The notes: generated by a model from the letters alone, not told the origin. 64,000 bases of DNA from Paenibacillus sp. URB8-2 (GCF_013393385.1 NZ_AP023239.1:3162001-3226000), one strand, 5' to 3'. Shown: positions 34,595 to 44,934, counted from the stretch's first letter. Translations and numbers: made by a program.

Positions 34595-34933
34595 TCATTT
34601 TTTGCCGGCCAAATATTGCTCCACCCTGCGCTCTACAATCTCCACCACCCGTACAATTTGTTCTTTGGACAGATCGTCGTAATGAATACCCATGACAACC
34701 GTTACCGTTCTCCGCAGCGCTTCGGCAACTTTGACGGCAACCGATTCGCTGATCGTGTGCTCTTTATGCCCGGGAACGACCGAAGTCGTCACCTCGGCGC
34801 CATTCTCTCCGATGTAGGCAGTGCTGGCGGCACCGATATGCCGCACTCCGCCCGTAATCAGCAGCAGAATGTCTTGTCCCACCGCCGTTTCGGACAACGA
34901 GATATCGCCCGGATCAAAGTCTTCCGAAGGCAC
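34595..34933 (-). CDS. Conserved protein, possibly LpdD-like (prenylated-flavin chaperone-like)
   Basis: 112 residues with ISLSETAVGQDILLLITGG, STAYIGENGAEVTTSVVPGH and VTVVMGIHYDDLSKEQI. The GGxxHIGA and VPGHKE segments recall the small LpdD-type domain. Start GTG, nine bases after GGGGAGG. It sits between pspA and pyrD, transcribed with neither obviously. Moderate certainty on family; function unknown. Confidence 0.55.
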   Translation of the reverse strand: MPSEDFDPGDISLSETAVGQDILLLITGGVRHIGAASTAYIGENGAEVTTSVVPGHKEHTISESVAVKVAEALRRTVTVVMGIHYDDLSKEQIVRVVEIVERRVEQYLAGKK

Positions 34934-34966
34934 ACAGATTCCCTCCCCAATATATTTAACCGTTTT

Positions 34967-35935
34967 TTATACAATGCCCCGGATTTCATCCAGAGAATAG
35001 ATATTTTCTTCGATCATAAACTGCCGCAGGTCTCTAAGCAAGTCTTCGCCCGCACGTAAATTCATAAAATTGTAGGTGCCGACCTGAACCACTGTCGCTC
35101 CCGCCATGATGAATTCGATAATATCCGTCGCGGAAGAGATGCCGCCCATGCCGATAATCGGGATTTCCACCCGCTTGGCGACCTGGTGCACCATTCTTAG
35201 CGCAATTGGCTTAATAGCTGGTCCGGACAGACCCGCATACAGATTGTTGAACACGCTGCGCCGGCGGCGCACGTCGATCTTCATGCCGGAGATTGTATTG
35301 ATGAGGGATACGGCGTCCGCTCCTTCTTCCTGGCACATCAGCGCCATGTCGGCGACATCCTCCGCGTTCGGGGACAGCTTGACCGACAGAGGCAGGCTCG
35401 TCGCCCGCCGGACGGCCCGCACCAGCTCGCGCGCGTCGCATGTTCTGATGCCGAAGGCGATCCCGCCTTCTTTTACATTCGGGCAGGAAATGTTCAGTTC
35501 AATCATGTCGACCGCTTTGCGGCCGCTATCGCTCCGCCGGTCGGCATCCTGCTGGATCAATTCCGCTCCGGTGACGTAATCCTCGAACGTATTCCCCCCA
35601 AGATTCACGATCCGGGCCGTGTCAAGCGTCTCCCAGTACGCGCATTCTTTCTCCAAGAACGCAGGAATCCCCGGATTCTCCAGTCCGACGCTGTTCAGCA
35701 TGCCCGAAGCCGTCTCATAGACACGCGTTCCCTGATTACCCGCTTTGGGCTGAAGCGTCAGCCCTTTGCCGGAAATGCCCCCGAGTTCGTTTATATCATA
35801 ATATTTTGCATATTCCTTGCCGAACCCGAAAGTGCCGGAAGCCATAACGATCGGATTCTTGAACGTGATGCCGGCAATATTGGCGCTCAAATCAAGCTGT
35901 GTGTTCAGGGATGACGAATCACCGTTTTTAATCAT
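34967..35935 (-). CDS. pyrD: Dihydroorotate dehydrogenase B, catalytic subunit PyrD
   Basis: 322 residues: [27 protein letters not shown] with the catalytic region, LSVKLSPN, and [20 protein letters not shown] binding FMN phosphate. With PyrK it oxidises dihydroorotate using NAD in de novo pyrimidine synthesis. ATG 35935 lies within the end of pyrK (8-base overlap) and follows GAGGAGGTGG. A longer frame upstream is only pyrK in another phase. Confidence 0.93.
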   Translation of the reverse strand: MIKNGDSSSLNTQLDLSANIAGITFKNPIVMASGTFGFGKEYAKYYDINELGGISGKGLTLQPKAGNQGTRVYETASGMLNSVGLENPGIPAFLEKECAYWETLDTARIVNLGGNTFEDYVTGAELIQQDADRRSDSGRKAVDMIELNISCPNVKEGGIAFGIRTCDARELVRAVRRATSLPLSVKLSPNAEDVADMALMCQEEGADAVSLINTISGMKIDVRRRRSVFNNLYAGLSGPAIKPIALRMVHQVAKRVEIPIIGMGGISSATDIIEFIMAGATVVQVGTYNFMNLRAGEDLLRDLRQFMIEENIYSLDEIRGIV

Positions 35936-36632
35936 GGAACACCACCTCCTCTGCCAAAAATACCGGACCGTCCGCGCAGGCTTTCCGCTGTCCGTCCTTG
36001 CAGGATACGCTGCACACGAGGCAGGCCCCGATTCCGCAGGCCATGCGGTTCTCCAGCGAGAGATATACATTCACGTTACTTCCCGCGGTAGCCGCGGCGA
36101 TGCCTTTAAGCTGGGCCGCTTTAAGCATCGGATGCGGTCCGCATACGAACACATGGTCATATTCCGCAAAATCGACATTGTCCAAAATGAGTCCGCCGAC
36201 ATCAACCGTAAGTCTTGCGGCGTGGGAACGGAACTCCTCCGTCCGGTAAGGCTCTCGGCTGAAGCCGAGGTACACGTCGGAGCCCGGAAGCTCGCGCGCA
36301 CAGTACAGCAGCGGCGCGATGCCGATACCGCCCCCGATCAGCGCAACCCGTCCGGTGACGGCGGGAAAGCCGCTGCCGAACGGGCCTTCCAGATTAATGG
36401 AATCTCCAGGAGTCAGCTGCGAGAACAGCTCGGTTCCCTCTCCCACAACGTGATACAAAAAATCGATGCCTTCATCGCTAACTTGATGTATGCTCAGCGG
36501 TCTGGACAGGACCGGATAGGCTCCCCACGCCCGCAGCATGTAGAATTGCCCCATTTCCCCGCCGTATTCTCCGCCCACCCGGAGATGGTAGACATTGTCC
36601 GCCAGCCGCTCATTACTAATAACCGTCCCCAC
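35928..36632 (-). CDS. pyrK: Dihydroorotate dehydrogenase B, electron-transfer subunit PyrK
   Basis: 234 residues: FAD-binding RPLSIHQ, NAD-binding [11 protein letters not shown] and a [2Fe-2S] cluster motif [13 protein letters not shown] then C, the arrangement of PyrK. It passes electrons from PyrD to NAD. GTG 36632 is placed nine bases after GAAGGAG; a TTG six codons earlier overlaps that site. Overlaps pyrD, so the two are translated together. Confidence 0.92.
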   Translation of the reverse strand: MGTVISNERLADNVYHLRVGGEYGGEMGQFYMLRAWGAYPVLSRPLSIHQVSDEGIDFLYHVVGEGTELFSQLTPGDSINLEGPFGSGFPAVTGRVALIGGGIGIAPLLYCARELPGSDVYLGFSREPYRTEEFRSHAARLTVDVGGLILDNVDFAEYDHVFVCGPHPMLKAAQLKGIAAATAGSNVNVYLSLENRMACGIGACLVCSVSCKDGQRKACADGPVFLAEEVVFHD

Positions 36633-36869
36633 GATATCAAGCTCCTTCAAATTTTATCTTATTAAACATGCCTGAGAAGAAACTTAAAATCTGTGATATT
36701 CTTCACACTATGCATGTTTCTTTATTCAAATTTCAATCTTCCGTACTTACAGTATACACGTATCGGAAGCTGCTCGAAATATCGGGATGAATAACAGTCT
36801 GCGCATGTTTTCAGCCCGATTGAGGAATAACAACGTAATGACGCCTTTATATGAAGGGAGCGCACAAAA

Positions 36870-37802
36870 ATGTTTCATGTCCGCTTTGCCAAAAGGATCA
36901 GTTTGGGCCTCATTTGTATGCTCATCAGCTGTGTATTAGGCTGTTCAGCCGTTTCCGATACGATTCGGACCGAGATGGATGCGGCGGTTCCGGAGAACCA
37001 AACCGTAAAGAGCCATACGGATTGCCGAGCTGCAATGACGGCAGGCGAACCCCTTTCGTGCACAGCTATAAAGGACGAGAAGACTTCGGCAAAGCGCGCA
37101 CTCAGTGGAGACAATGACCCCGCCAGTAAACCCGCGGCCGCCTCACCGCTGTCCCTTGGCCAGCTGATTCGCAAATATCCGGATGTCATCAAGACGAACG
37201 GACCTAGAATCAAAAAGATTGCGCTCACGTTTGACGACGTCCCTGACCCCAGATTCACCTCGCAAATCTTGGATGTGCTCCGGAAATACCGGGTGAAAGC
37301 CACCTTTTTTATTGTAGGAAATCGTGCAGCCAAGCATCCCTATCTAGTTAAACGCATGGTAAGAGAAGGCCATAGCATTGGCAACCATTCTTATAACCAT
37401 CCCCAATTCGGCAAGCTGAGTGTCCTGCAGTTCCGTTCCCAAATCGTACGATCGGAAAATATCATTAACAAAATTGCGGGATTCAGACCGAGGCTGATTC
37501 GCCCCCCCTACGGCGAAATAAACGAACAGCAGCTGAAGTGGGCGAAATCGCACGGCTATAAGCTGGTGAATTGGAGCGTTGACTCTCTAGATTGGAAAGG
37601 ACTGCCCAAGGAAAAGGTGAAGCGCAATATTTTGGCTCATGCCGGCAGAGGCTCAATCATTCTTCAGCACGGCGGCGGCGGCGCAGGAAGCAATCTGAAA
37701 GGCACCATTGAGGCGCTGCCCGAGATCATTGAGGCGCTTCGCCGAAAAGGATACACTTTTGTGACCGTTCCGGAGATGCTTAAGGTGCCGGAGAAGAAAT
37801 AG
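36870..37802 (+). CDS. Polysaccharide deacetylase (NodB-type) lipoprotein
   Basis: 310 residues. A lipoprotein signal (LICMLISCVLGCS, lipobox Cys ~25), a ~65-residue polar linker, then the NodB domain with ALTFDDVPD (metal and catalytic Asp), HSYNH (two His ligands) and RPPYGEIN. Such enzymes remove acetyl groups from peptidoglycan or chitin-like polymers on the outer surface. ATG follows AAGGGAG. Followed by a repeat copy and a terminator. Confidence 0.9.
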   Translation: MFHVRFAKRISLGLICMLISCVLGCSAVSDTIRTEMDAAVPENQTVKSHTDCRAAMTAGEPLSCTAIKDEKTSAKRALSGDNDPASKPAAASPLSLGQLIRKYPDVIKTNGPRIKKIALTFDDVPDPRFTSQILDVLRKYRVKATFFIVGNRAAKHPYLVKRMVREGHSIGNHSYNHPQFGKLSVLQFRSQIVRSENIINKIAGFRPRLIRPPYGEINEQQLKWAKSHGYKLVNWSVDSLDWKGLPKEKVKRNILAHAGRGSIILQHGGGGAGSNLKGTIEALPEIIEALRRKGYTFVTVPEMLKVPEKK

Positions 37803-37826
37803 TGGGCCATAACCGTTCTTTTCAGC

Positions 37827-37930
37827 AAGAAGAAACGGCTTCGCCGTCCTCTGGAAGAGGAAGGCATCCGTTTCTCGTAAAAATATCAGGTTAAGGATAA
37901 GCGCGAAGCTTATACTTTCTGATATTTCAA
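37827..37930. repeat. Two-hairpin intergenic repeat, copy B
   Basis: 104 bp, identical in every base to copy C (46070-46173). Hairpin 2 keeps AAATATCAG / CTGATATTT and ATAAGC / GCTTAT but has lost the middle pairing of copy A. It lies between convergent deacetylase and LysM-3D genes. Confidence 0.9.
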
Positions 37931-37970
37931 AAAAAGAAACGAAACAGACCTCCGGCCTGACTTCGTTTCT
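37930..37970. terminator. Bidirectional terminator between convergent genes
   Basis: AGAAACGAA (37935-37943) pairs with TTCGTTTCT (37962-37970), with A/T tracts on both flanks. Serves the deacetylase and the LysM-3D gene. Confidence 0.65.
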
Positions 37971-37997
37971 TATAGTTTCTCATAAGATGATGATTAA

Positions 37998-38660
37998 CTA
38001 TTTAATTACGTACAGCTGCACATACTGGAAACCGAATTCGGATACGAAGCTCTGGCTTCCGGGAATAAAAATATCGATACGGTTGCCCTGAATAGCGCTT
38101 CCTTTATCGGAGGCGGTTGCCACAAAAGCCTGTTTGGGAAGTCCCGGATGGGAATATCCCGTTACAAGCACCTTCGTTCCAAGCGGAATGACATCCGGAT
38201 CGACAGCGATTGTGCCCAGCTTCAGCGGATTGCCGAAATAGTCGACAGCCCCCCATTTTCCGTTCTCGCTCGCGGCAGAAGAGTAGGCCGTTGCTTTCAC
38301 CTGCAATGATTTCTCATAACTGAATATTTTCCCCCAGGCCTCTACCGTCTTCAAATCCTGCTCCTCAATCAGCGATGTCGTCTGTGCTTTACTCAAGACT
38401 TGCATTTTCGCGGGAGCGGACGGCGTGTCCGAAACGGGAACGACCAATCTCAGGCCTGGATACAGATTAAGCGGATTTACTTCGGGATTTGCTTTCGTTA
38501 ACGCGCTGACGCCTACGCCATATTTCTTGGCTACCTTGTAGAACGTAGTCTTTTCTCCGGCGATGTGAATGGTTTCGGCATGCGCAGGCGCAGCCATCAG
38601 CAGGGCTCCGAGGCCCAAAATGACGGCGGCGGATTTAACCGATGACACTCTGAATTTCAT
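37998..38660 (-). CDS. LysM and 3D-domain cell-wall protein (YocH-like)
   Basis: 220 residues: signal peptide (SSVKSAAVILGLGALLMAAP, cleaved near AHAET), a LysM peptidoglycan-binding domain (ITFYKVAKKYGV... LYPGLRLVVP region), a linker, and a C-terminal 3D domain with its three aspartates (AVDPDVIPLGTKV, ASDKGSAIQGNRIDIF). 3D proteins are lytic transglycosylase-like (Rpf/Sps group). Secreted, binds cell wall. ATG follows AGAAGGAGG. Stands alone, convergent with the deacetylase. Confidence 0.9.
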   Translation of the reverse strand: MKFRVSSVKSAAVILGLGALLMAAPAHAETIHIAGEKTTFYKVAKKYGVGVSALTKANPEVNPLNLYPGLRLVVPVSDTPSAPAKMQVLSKAQTTSLIEEQDLKTVEAWGKIFSYEKSLQVKATAYSSAASENGKWGAVDYFGNPLKLGTIAVDPDVIPLGTKVLVTGYSHPGLPKQAFVATASDKGSAIQGNRIDIFIPGSQSFVSEFGFQYVQLYVIK

Positions 38661-39085
38661 AACTGCCTCCTTCTGACTAATGCACGAATCTCGGGTTATG
38701 TATTTTCCAATCGTAGTATGTAAAATTTTGCTCTAAGCTGCTTTACCCGACAGGTTTGAATATATCACAATTTTGTAACCATTGCATTTGTAATTGTTAC
38801 CATTCTGAAATAATTCAGCAAGCGATAAAGAGTGAAACTGAAGTTATGGTTACATATTATTTATTATGTTAACTTGTTAAATGATGCAAACTTGTTAAAT
38901 TTCGACGAATGACGAGGAATATTTTACACTGCGTTAACAATTGTCACTGACGAAAAAGGTAATATTAAAGAGAAACGGTTCATAACCGTTCGCGGACAAG
39001 AATATAACATTGTCTTCACATTATGATAGAATGATGGAGAGATTACCGCTAGAATCGGCCCATTGGTTATAAACTTGGAGGAGTC
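38661..39085. other. Intergenic stretch between the 3D protein and ppk
   Basis: About 425 bp of AT-rich sequence with divergent promoters presumed. The only regularity I see is a direct repeat AACTTGTTAAAT at 38871-38882 and 38889-38900. No riboswitch or RNA gene recognised. Confidence 0.4.
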
Positions 39086-41197
39086 ATGAACGAAGAGGAT
39101 AAGAAAAACAACTACAGCAGTCCATCCGCCTATCTGAACCGGGATCTCAGCTGGATCGAGTTCAACCGCCGCGTCCTGCAGGAGGCTCAGGACCCTAACA
39201 ATCCCCTGATGGACAGGGCCAAATTTCTTGGCATCGTCTCAAGCAACCTGGATGAATTCACCAGTGTTCGGGTTGCGGGCATTCAAGATCAGATCCGTGC
39301 GGGATACACGAAAAAAGATTTTACCGGCTATACTCCTTCCGGCCTCCATAAACGTCTTCATAAGCGGGTCGGAAAAATTGTCGCCGATCAATACCGGACC
39401 TTTCGGGATATTTCCCGGAGCCTTAACAAAGAAGGCATTGTACTCGTCGATTATGAAGACTTGACCCAAGCCCAGGAAGCCGCCGTCGAGCAATATTACC
39501 GGGATATTATTTTCCCCATTCTGACGCCGATGGCAGTGGATCAGAGCCGGCCGTTCCCGCTTGTTCACAGCTTGTTTATCTATCTGGCCGTCGTATTGAA
39601 GAAAAAACATAAAGATGAGGACGAGTTCTTCTTTGCCATTTTGCAAATTCCGTCCAATCTGCCGCGCTGCATCCCGCTTCCGCACCGCGCCAACAGCAAA
39701 CGGCGGCAGTTCGTCTATATTGAAGATGTCATTAGGGCCCATATCGGGACGCTGTTCAGCGGCTACCATCCGGTTGCCGTCAATGAGTTCCGCCTTACAC
39801 GAAACTCTGACCTGTCCCTTGACGAAGAAGGCGCCGAGGATCTGCTCGAAGAGATTGAGAAGGAGCTGCGAAAACGCCGCCGGGGAGTACCAGCAAGGCT
39901 GGAGGTCCAAAAAGGCATTCATCCGTATGCTTTGGAACAACTGCAGGCTGAATTTGAAATCGAGCATTTTGTGTATGAAATCGACGGACCGCTTGATCTG
40001 GGATTTCTGCGTCAATTTGCCGGAGGTCTTAAGGGATACGGCTACTTGAACTACCGGCCGATCGAACCTGTTTATCCGGCAGAATTCGATGAAACCGAGG
40101 ATTTCTTCGAGGTCCTTCGGGAACGTGACGTTCTCGTTTATCATCCCTATGAATCGTACGAGTCCATCATCGACTTCATTACCCAGGCGTCCGAGGATGA
40201 TCAGGTAATGGCGATTAAGATGACCCTTTACAGAGTCAGCGGCAATTCGCCGCTTATTAACGCGCTCGCCTTCGCGGCCGAATCGGGCAAACAGGTAACT
40301 GTCGTGGTGGAACTGAAAGCGAGGTTCGATGAAGAGCGCAATATTGCTTGGGCCCGGAAGCTGGAGCAAGCGGGCTGCCATGTGGTGTATGGCCTGGTCG
40401 GACTTAAAACACATGCCAAGATTCTGCTGATTGTCCGCCAGGAGGGCAACGAATTGCGCCGATATGTACATATAGGGACGGGCAATTATAACGAGAACAC
40501 CGCCAAAATATATACCGATATCAGTCTGTTCACAGCACAGGACGACGCGGGGCTCGACGCCTCCGAGCTGTTCAATCAGATCACGGGGTATTCTTCCAAT
40601 CACGAATGGAACTCCTTCGTAGTCGCTCCGGGCAGCATGAGCCATTCGCTGAAAAAATTGATCAGCCGGGAGAGCGAACACGCCGCTGCCGGCCGCCCGG
40701 CGCGTATTGTCGCCAAGATGAATTCCCTGTCCAACCAGCAGGTCATCGATGATTTGTACGAAGCGGATCAATCCGGCGTTTCGATCGATCTGATTGTCCG
40801 AGGAGTCTGCTGCCTTCGCCCCGGAGTGCCGGGCCTGAGCGAACGGATCACGGTCCGCAGCATTGTCGACCGCTTTCTGGAGCATTCCCGGATTTACTAT
40901 TTCGAAAATGGCGGTGATCCCGAGGTCTATTTGTCAAGCGCGGACTGGATGACCCGCAATCTGACCCGCCGGGTCGAATTAATGTGTCCGGTCAGGGATA
41001 AAACGGCCCGTGAGCAGGTGGTCCAAATATTGGAGATGTCACTGAAGGACAATCTGAAATCGAGCTTCCTCCTGCCAAGCGGCAATTATGAGCGGCCAAA
41101 CGACGAAAAGGCTCCCTACCGGAGCCAGTTTGCCGCTATGGATGTTGACAATTGGAAGTATACTCAAGCTTTACCTTCAGACCCCATGCATTCTTAA
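39086..41197 (+). CDS. ppk: Polyphosphate kinase Ppk1
   Basis: 703 residues. AYLNRDLSWIEFNRRVLQEA at the N-terminus, MAIKMTLYRVSGNSP, and the HKD-type histidines in LKTHAKILL and YVHIGTGNYNENTAKIYTD mark Ppk1; the latter region contains the autophosphorylated histidine. The enzyme makes polyphosphate from ATP. ATG follows GGAGGAG. The last 62 bases overlap the 3' end of ppx on the opposite strand. Confidence 0.96.
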   Translation: MNEEDKKNNYSSPSAYLNRDLSWIEFNRRVLQEAQDPNNPLMDRAKFLGIVSSNLDEFTSVRVAGIQDQIRAGYTKKDFTGYTPSGLHKRLHKRVGKIVADQYRTFRDISRSLNKEGIVLVDYEDLTQAQEAAVEQYYRDIIFPILTPMAVDQSRPFPLVHSLFIYLAVVLKKKHKDEDEFFFAILQIPSNLPRCIPLPHRANSKRRQFVYIEDVIRAHIGTLFSGYHPVAVNEFRLTRNSDLSLDEEGAEDLLEEIEKELRKRRRGVPARLEVQKGIHPYALEQLQAEFEIEHFVYEIDGPLDLGFLRQFAGGLKGYGYLNYRPIEPVYPAEFDETEDFFEVLRERDVLVYHPYESYESIIDFITQASEDDQVMAIKMTLYRVSGNSPLINALAFAAESGKQVTVVVELKARFDEERNIAWARKLEQAGCHVVYGLVGLKTHAKILLIVRQEGNELRRYVHIGTGNYNENTAKIYTDISLFTAQDDAGLDASELFNQITGYSSNHEWNSFVVAPGSMSHSLKKLISRESEHAAAGRPARIVAKMNSLSNQQVIDDLYEADQSGVSIDLIVRGVCCLRPGVPGLSERITVRSIVDRFLEHSRIYYFENGGDPEVYLSSADWMTRNLTRRVELMCPVRDKTAREQVVQILEMSLKDNLKSSFLLPSGNYERPNDEKAPYRSQFAAMDVDNWKYTQALPSDPMHS

Positions 41198-42674
41198 ATG
41201 CCTTCAGGGCATTGTCGATTTCCTCCAGCTTCAGCAGGGGCCGCTGACAGACTAGAAGCTCGATATCAAGGCTTGACCCTTTAAGACGCGGTTTAACTTC
41301 CTGTTCCATTCCGGTCTCGCCGCTGTCCAGCGCCGCACTCAATTGGACAAGCGAACCGAGCTTGTGTATCCGCTCTTCGTCGGAAGGCAGAAGAATGTCC
41401 TTGTGCTCCGTGGACAGCTTCTGCTTCCGGCTTTTTGTGCTGTACGAGGCGATCATAGAGCATAGGACGAGCTGGCGGTGGGTAAGGCCGCGAATCGGCG
41501 AATTCATCAGCCAATAGCGGGTATGCCGCTTGGACTGGTAATAATTGATATTAGCGCCCAGGCGGTAAAGCATGACCGAAACATAGATCAGCATTTGCTG
41601 TTCTTTCTCATCGCTTTCGCCCTTGAGTGTTGAATACAAACTTTGCGCATTTTTGTAGACGTAAGTTAAAAAATCGGCCGACGCTTCCTTGTTCAATTGC
41701 TGCAAAGTTCCAAGACTGTACTCCAGTGCGCTGGCGCGGACCGGGTGCTCAGGCTCCAGCAGATCGTGCAGCATCCCTTCACGAAGCCCTTCTCCGCTGA
41801 TGAGCGCCCGCCCGGCTCCGATGTATTGATACACGGTATGAAAAATAATCAAACCCGTTACAATGATGTCCGCCCGGCTTTTCGACAATCCCTCCAGATT
41901 TTTACGCTTGTCATACGGCATCGTCGGCAGCGTCTCCATGAATTTTTTGATCGTTTCGGTGGACAGCGTATATCCATGCGAATTAGGAAGGGAGTAATTT
42001 CTGCGTTTTTGGTCTATTTTGCCAAGCGTCCGCAGCGTCCCCCCGAGACCGAATAAAGGCAGCCCTGAACCGGCCCGGAGCCATTCGCATTCTTCCAGAC
42101 GCCCGCGCACAAAAGCTTCGAGCCTGTGCACCTGCTCCCCGTCCCAATTGCCGCCCTGCCCGAACGCCACATTCGTATTGACCGCTCCGAACGGAAAGGA
42201 AATGCTGTGCCGGTAGCTTCTATTCTGAAAAAGGGTAATCTCCGTGCTGCCGCCCCCGATATCGATAACAAATCCGTCATTAATGTCGAAGGCGTTGATC
42301 ACACCGAGAAAGCCGAAATAGGCTTCCTGCTGCCCGCTGATGATTTCGATCGGCAGTGAAACCGCTTCGGAGAGAAATGCGGCGATCTCTTCGGAGTTGG
42401 ACGCATTTCGGATCGCCGCTGTAGCTCCGGTCCGAATCCGTGCCGCACCGAATACTTGACATACTTTTTTAAATTGAAGAAGCACTGGAACGATAGTTTC
42501 AAGCGCTTCCCGCTCCAGTCTGTTTTCTTTGGTGATTTTTTCGCTTAGACGGGCGGAGTACTTGCACTCCTTGATAATCCGGTAACCTCCTTCAGGGGTC
42601 GTTTCATAGATAACGAGTCTGATGGAGTTGGAACCGATATCGATAATACCAATTCGGCTGAGGTCGTTGTTCAT
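41136..42674 (-). CDS. ppx: Exopolyphosphatase (Ppx/GppA family)
   Basis: 512 residues with IDIGSNSIRLVIYE, the ASKHA-fold phosphate loops IDIGGGSTEIT and FPFGAVN, and a C-terminal HD-like helical region (LSTEHKDILLPSDEE). It degrades polyphosphate or pppGpp. ATG follows AAAGGGG. Tail-to-tail overlap with ppk couples the two opposing enzymes at their 3' ends. Confidence 0.94.
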   Translation of the reverse strand: MNNDLSRIGIIDIGSNSIRLVIYETTPEGGYRIIKECKYSARLSEKITKENRLEREALETIVPVLLQFKKVCQVFGAARIRTGATAAIRNASNSEEIAAFLSEAVSLPIEIISGQQEAYFGFLGVINAFDINDGFVIDIGGGSTEITLFQNRSYRHSISFPFGAVNTNVAFGQGGNWDGEQVHRLEAFVRGRLEECEWLRAGSGLPLFGLGGTLRTLGKIDQKRRNYSLPNSHGYTLSTETIKKFMETLPTMPYDKRKNLEGLSKSRADIIVTGLIIFHTVYQYIGAGRALISGEGLREGMLHDLLEPEHPVRASALEYSLGTLQQLNKEASADFLTYVYKNAQSLYSTLKGESDEKEQQMLIYVSVMLYRLGANINYYQSKRHTRYWLMNSPIRGLTHRQLVLCSMIASYSTKSRKQKLSTEHKDILLPSDEERIHKLGSLVQLSAALDSGETGMEQEVKPRLKGSSLDIELLVCQRPLLKLEEIDNALKAFKNAWGLKVKLEYTSNCQHP

Positions 42675-42855
42675 CGTTTGTTCCCCTTTATACTATTACT
42701 GAGCATAATTATACATGGTTAAGCAGCATATTTACATTTTAAACGTTGGGCGTTTTTCTAAACGTGCCGAAGATAACGATTGCAATCCGAATTTGAGGGT
42801 GAAAAAAGCGGCCCGGAAGCGCTTCTCGCCTCCAGACCGCTCATCTTATTGGATG

Positions 42856-43578
42856 TTACAAAACCTTGCTCAGAAAATCCTTTGTTCTGGCGTACTTAGG
42901 GCTGCCGAACACTTCCGCCGGTGTTCCCTGCTCTACAATAACTCCGCCGTCCATGAACAGAATCCGGTCCCCCACCTCACGGGCAAAGCCCATTTCATGG
43001 GTGACGATGACCATAGTCATGCCCTGCTCGGCCAGCTTCTTCATCACCTCAAGCACCTCGCCGACCATCTCGGGGTCCAGCGCCGAAGTCGGCTCGTCGA
43101 ACAGCATAACATGCGGCTGCATGGCAAGCGCTCGGGCAATCGCGATCCGCTGCTTCTGCCCGCCCGAGAGCTGCGACGGATAGGCATCCTTTTTGTCTTC
43201 GAGTCCGACGGTACGCAGCAGGTCGATCGCTATTTTCGCCGCTTCCGCCTGTGACTGCTTCTTAACCTTAACCGGAGCGAGCGTAATGTTTTGCAGCACG
43301 TTCTTATGAGGAAACAGGTTGAACTGCTGGAAGACCATGCCCATTTTTTCACGCGTTACATTGATATCATGCTTCCGGTCCGTAATGGATTGACCTTCAA
43401 AGGCGATTTCTCCACCCGTCGGCTGCTCCAACAGATTCAAGCAGCGCAAAAATGTGCTTTTTCCCGAGCCGCTCGGACCGATCACAACGACGACTTCACC
43501 TTTTTCTATCGTAAGATCGATCCCTTTTAGAATTTCCAGCTTTCCAAATGCCTTTTGCAAGTTCTTAACGGTGATCAC
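42856..43578 (-). CDS. Amino-acid ABC transporter ATP-binding protein (GlnQ-type)
   Basis: 240 residues, exactly the family length. Walker [11 protein letters not shown]-loop FQQFNLFPH, signature [15 protein letters not shown], Walker [16 protein letters not shown] 43578 follows AAGGAGATGGAG; a TTG at 43608 would overlap the permease gene. Partners: permease 43565-44224 (14-base overlap) and solute-binding protein at 45075. Confidence 0.93.
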   Translation of the reverse strand: MITVKNLQKAFGKLEILKGIDLTIEKGEVVVVIGPSGSGKSTFLRCLNLLEQPTGGEIAFEGQSITDRKHDINVTREKMGMVFQQFNLFPHKNVLQNITLAPVKVKKQSQAEAAKIAIDLLRTVGLEDKKDAYPSQLSGGQKQRIAIARALAMQPHVMLFDEPTSALDPEMVGEVLEVMKKLAEQGMTMVIVTHEMGFAREVGDRILFMDGGVIVEQGTPAEVFGSPKYARTKDFLSKVL

Positions 43579-44224
43579 TGGCGCTCCATCTCCTTTCCAG
43601 TCTGCCAAGCAACTTGGATAATGTAAATGTCAGAATAAAATACATCAGAGCGATAACCAGCAGCGGAGTCAGTCCGTCATAGGTAATCGTGGTAATTGTT
43701 CTGGCTTGGAACAGCAAATCCATCGCCCCGATCATGCCGACAATAGAAGACTCTTTGATAATGGTGATGAACTCGTTGCCAATGGCCGGGAGCACGCTCT
43801 TGAGCGCCTGAGGAAACACAATGTAGCGCATGGTCATCGCCTGAGTCATCCCCAGTGAACGTGAAGCTTCCGTCTGGCCCAGGTCTACGCCCTGAATACC
43901 CGCCCGGAATATTTCGGCAAGATAGGCTGAGCTGTTAATTGTAAGGGTAATCGCCCCCGACTGTATCGCGGTAAACTCAAGGCCGATTGAAGGAAGACCG
44001 TAGTGAATAATAAACAATTGAACAAGCATCGGCGTTCCGCGCAGAAATTCCACCCAGGCCGCAGCGATCCAGCGAAGCACTCTGAAGCTCGACATCCGAA
44101 GCAGGGCAACGACGATCCCGAGCACGAAGCCGCAGATCACTCCGATTACCGCGAGAAGAAGCGTGTATTGCAGTCCGGTCAGAAAAAAGCTGCGGTATTC
44201 ATACGCCATATTTAGCAAATCCAT
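43565..44224 (-). CDS. Polar amino-acid ABC transporter permease (HisM/GlnP type)
   Basis: 219 residues with five hydrophobic helices and the EAA loop ([20 protein letters not shown], then [15 protein letters not shown]), the site that contacts the ATPase. ATG follows AAGGAGG. It heads a pair with the ATPase; the binding protein gene lies upstream beyond an IS200-type element. Confidence 0.92.
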   Translation of the reverse strand: MDLLNMAYEYRSFFLTGLQYTLLLAVIGVICGFVLGIVVALLRMSSFRVLRWIAAAWVEFLRGTPMLVQLFIIHYGLPSIGLEFTAIQSGAITLTINSSAYLAEIFRAGIQGVDLGQTEASRSLGMTQAMTMRYIVFPQALKSVLPAIGNEFITIIKESSIVGMIGAMDLLFQARTITTITYDGLTPLLVIALMYFILTFTLSKLLGRLERRWSASDHR

Positions 44225-44255
44225 CCTACTCGCAAACCTCCTTATTTACAAATCA

Positions 44256-44280
44256 AAACCACCCGTATAACGGGTGGTTT
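44256..44280. terminator. 10-bp perfect hairpin before the permease gene
   Basis: AAACCACCCG / CGGGTGGTTT around TATAA, then TTTTGATTT on the minus strand. It lies between the IS200-type element and the permease start, so read-through from the transposase or binding-protein side into the permease would be blocked or attenuated. Confidence 0.55.
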
Positions 44281-44377
44281 GTTCTGCGGCTGAAAGCCTT
44301 TATTACTGGCCAGCCCTAAAGGGCACTGAATGGTTCGCCAACCGCACTACTTTTACTGCTACCCCTAAAGGGGTTTT

Positions 44378-44866
44378 CTATTTCTTCTTCTTTCGATTAT
44401 CTTTGATCTCTTCTCCTGTAAATGGATCAATGTATTCCATGATTGTTATTTGTTCCGCGACGATATCCTCCTGCAGTTGATTTTGGATATATTCTTGTAT
44501 CACTTTCTTGTTCCTTCCGACGGTATCCACGTAAAACCCTTTACACCAAAATTTCCGATTTCCATACCGATACTTTAGGTTGGCATGTCGGTCAAAGATC
44601 ATCAAGCTGCTCTTTCCTTTTAAATATCCTATAAACGCCGATACACTGAGCTTTGGTGGAATACTCACCAGCATATGAATATGATCTTTACACGCTTCTG
44701 CTTCGATAATTTCTACATTCTTTCTTTCACATAGTTGTCTCAGTATTTTCCCAATATCTTGTTTCAATTTCCCATAGATTACTTGGCGTCTATACTTTGG
44801 GGCGAACACGATATGGTACTTACAATTCCATTTTGTATGTGCTAAACTGTTCACATCAGATGACAT
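44378..44866 (-). CDS. tnpA: IS200-family Y1 transposase TnpA
   Basis: 162 residues. KYHIVFAPKYRRQVIYGKLK, the HUH motif in KDHIHMLVSIPPK, and the tyrosine segment KVIQEYIQNQ are the family hallmarks; transposition is via single-stranded DNA. ATG follows AGGAGGAAT, which pairs with ATTCCTCC about 50 bases upstream so that translation is normally repressed. C-terminus is lysine-rich (DNRKKKK). Confidence 0.92.
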   Translation of the reverse strand: MSSDVNSLAHTKWNCKYHIVFAPKYRRQVIYGKLKQDIGKILRQLCERKNVEIIEAEACKDHIHMLVSIPPKLSVSAFIGYLKGKSSLMIFDRHANLKYRYGNRKFWCKGFYVDTVGRNKKVIQEYIQNQLQEDIVAEQITIMEYIDPFTGEEIKDNRKKKK

Positions 44867-44872
44867 CTGTAT

Positions 44873-44934
44873 TCCTCCTATTGTGCGATAAATTCGGTTG
44901 GCGAACCAAATTTATTGTAACATTAGGAGGAATT
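44873..44934 (-). promoter_or_regulatory. Ribosome-site-sequestering hairpin of the IS200 transposase
   Basis: ATTCCTCCTA and TAGGAGGAAT form the outer stem, and ATAAATT / AATTTAT the inner one, with GGTT/AACC at the tip. It hides the AGGAGG just before the tnpA start, the known brake on IS200 elements. Confidence 0.75.

Noticed and set aside
38661..39085. Possible ydaO-type c-di-AMP riboswitch or Pho box upstream of the 3D-domain gene or ppk
   Set aside because: No conserved ydaO segments were found, and the repeated AACTTGTTAAAT units are 18 bases apart, not the spacing expected of PhoP boxes.
39239..40885. Very long open frame antisense to ppk
   Set aside because: It mirrors the codon pattern of ppk, has no ribosome site and no recognisable domain; ppk on the plus strand is certain.
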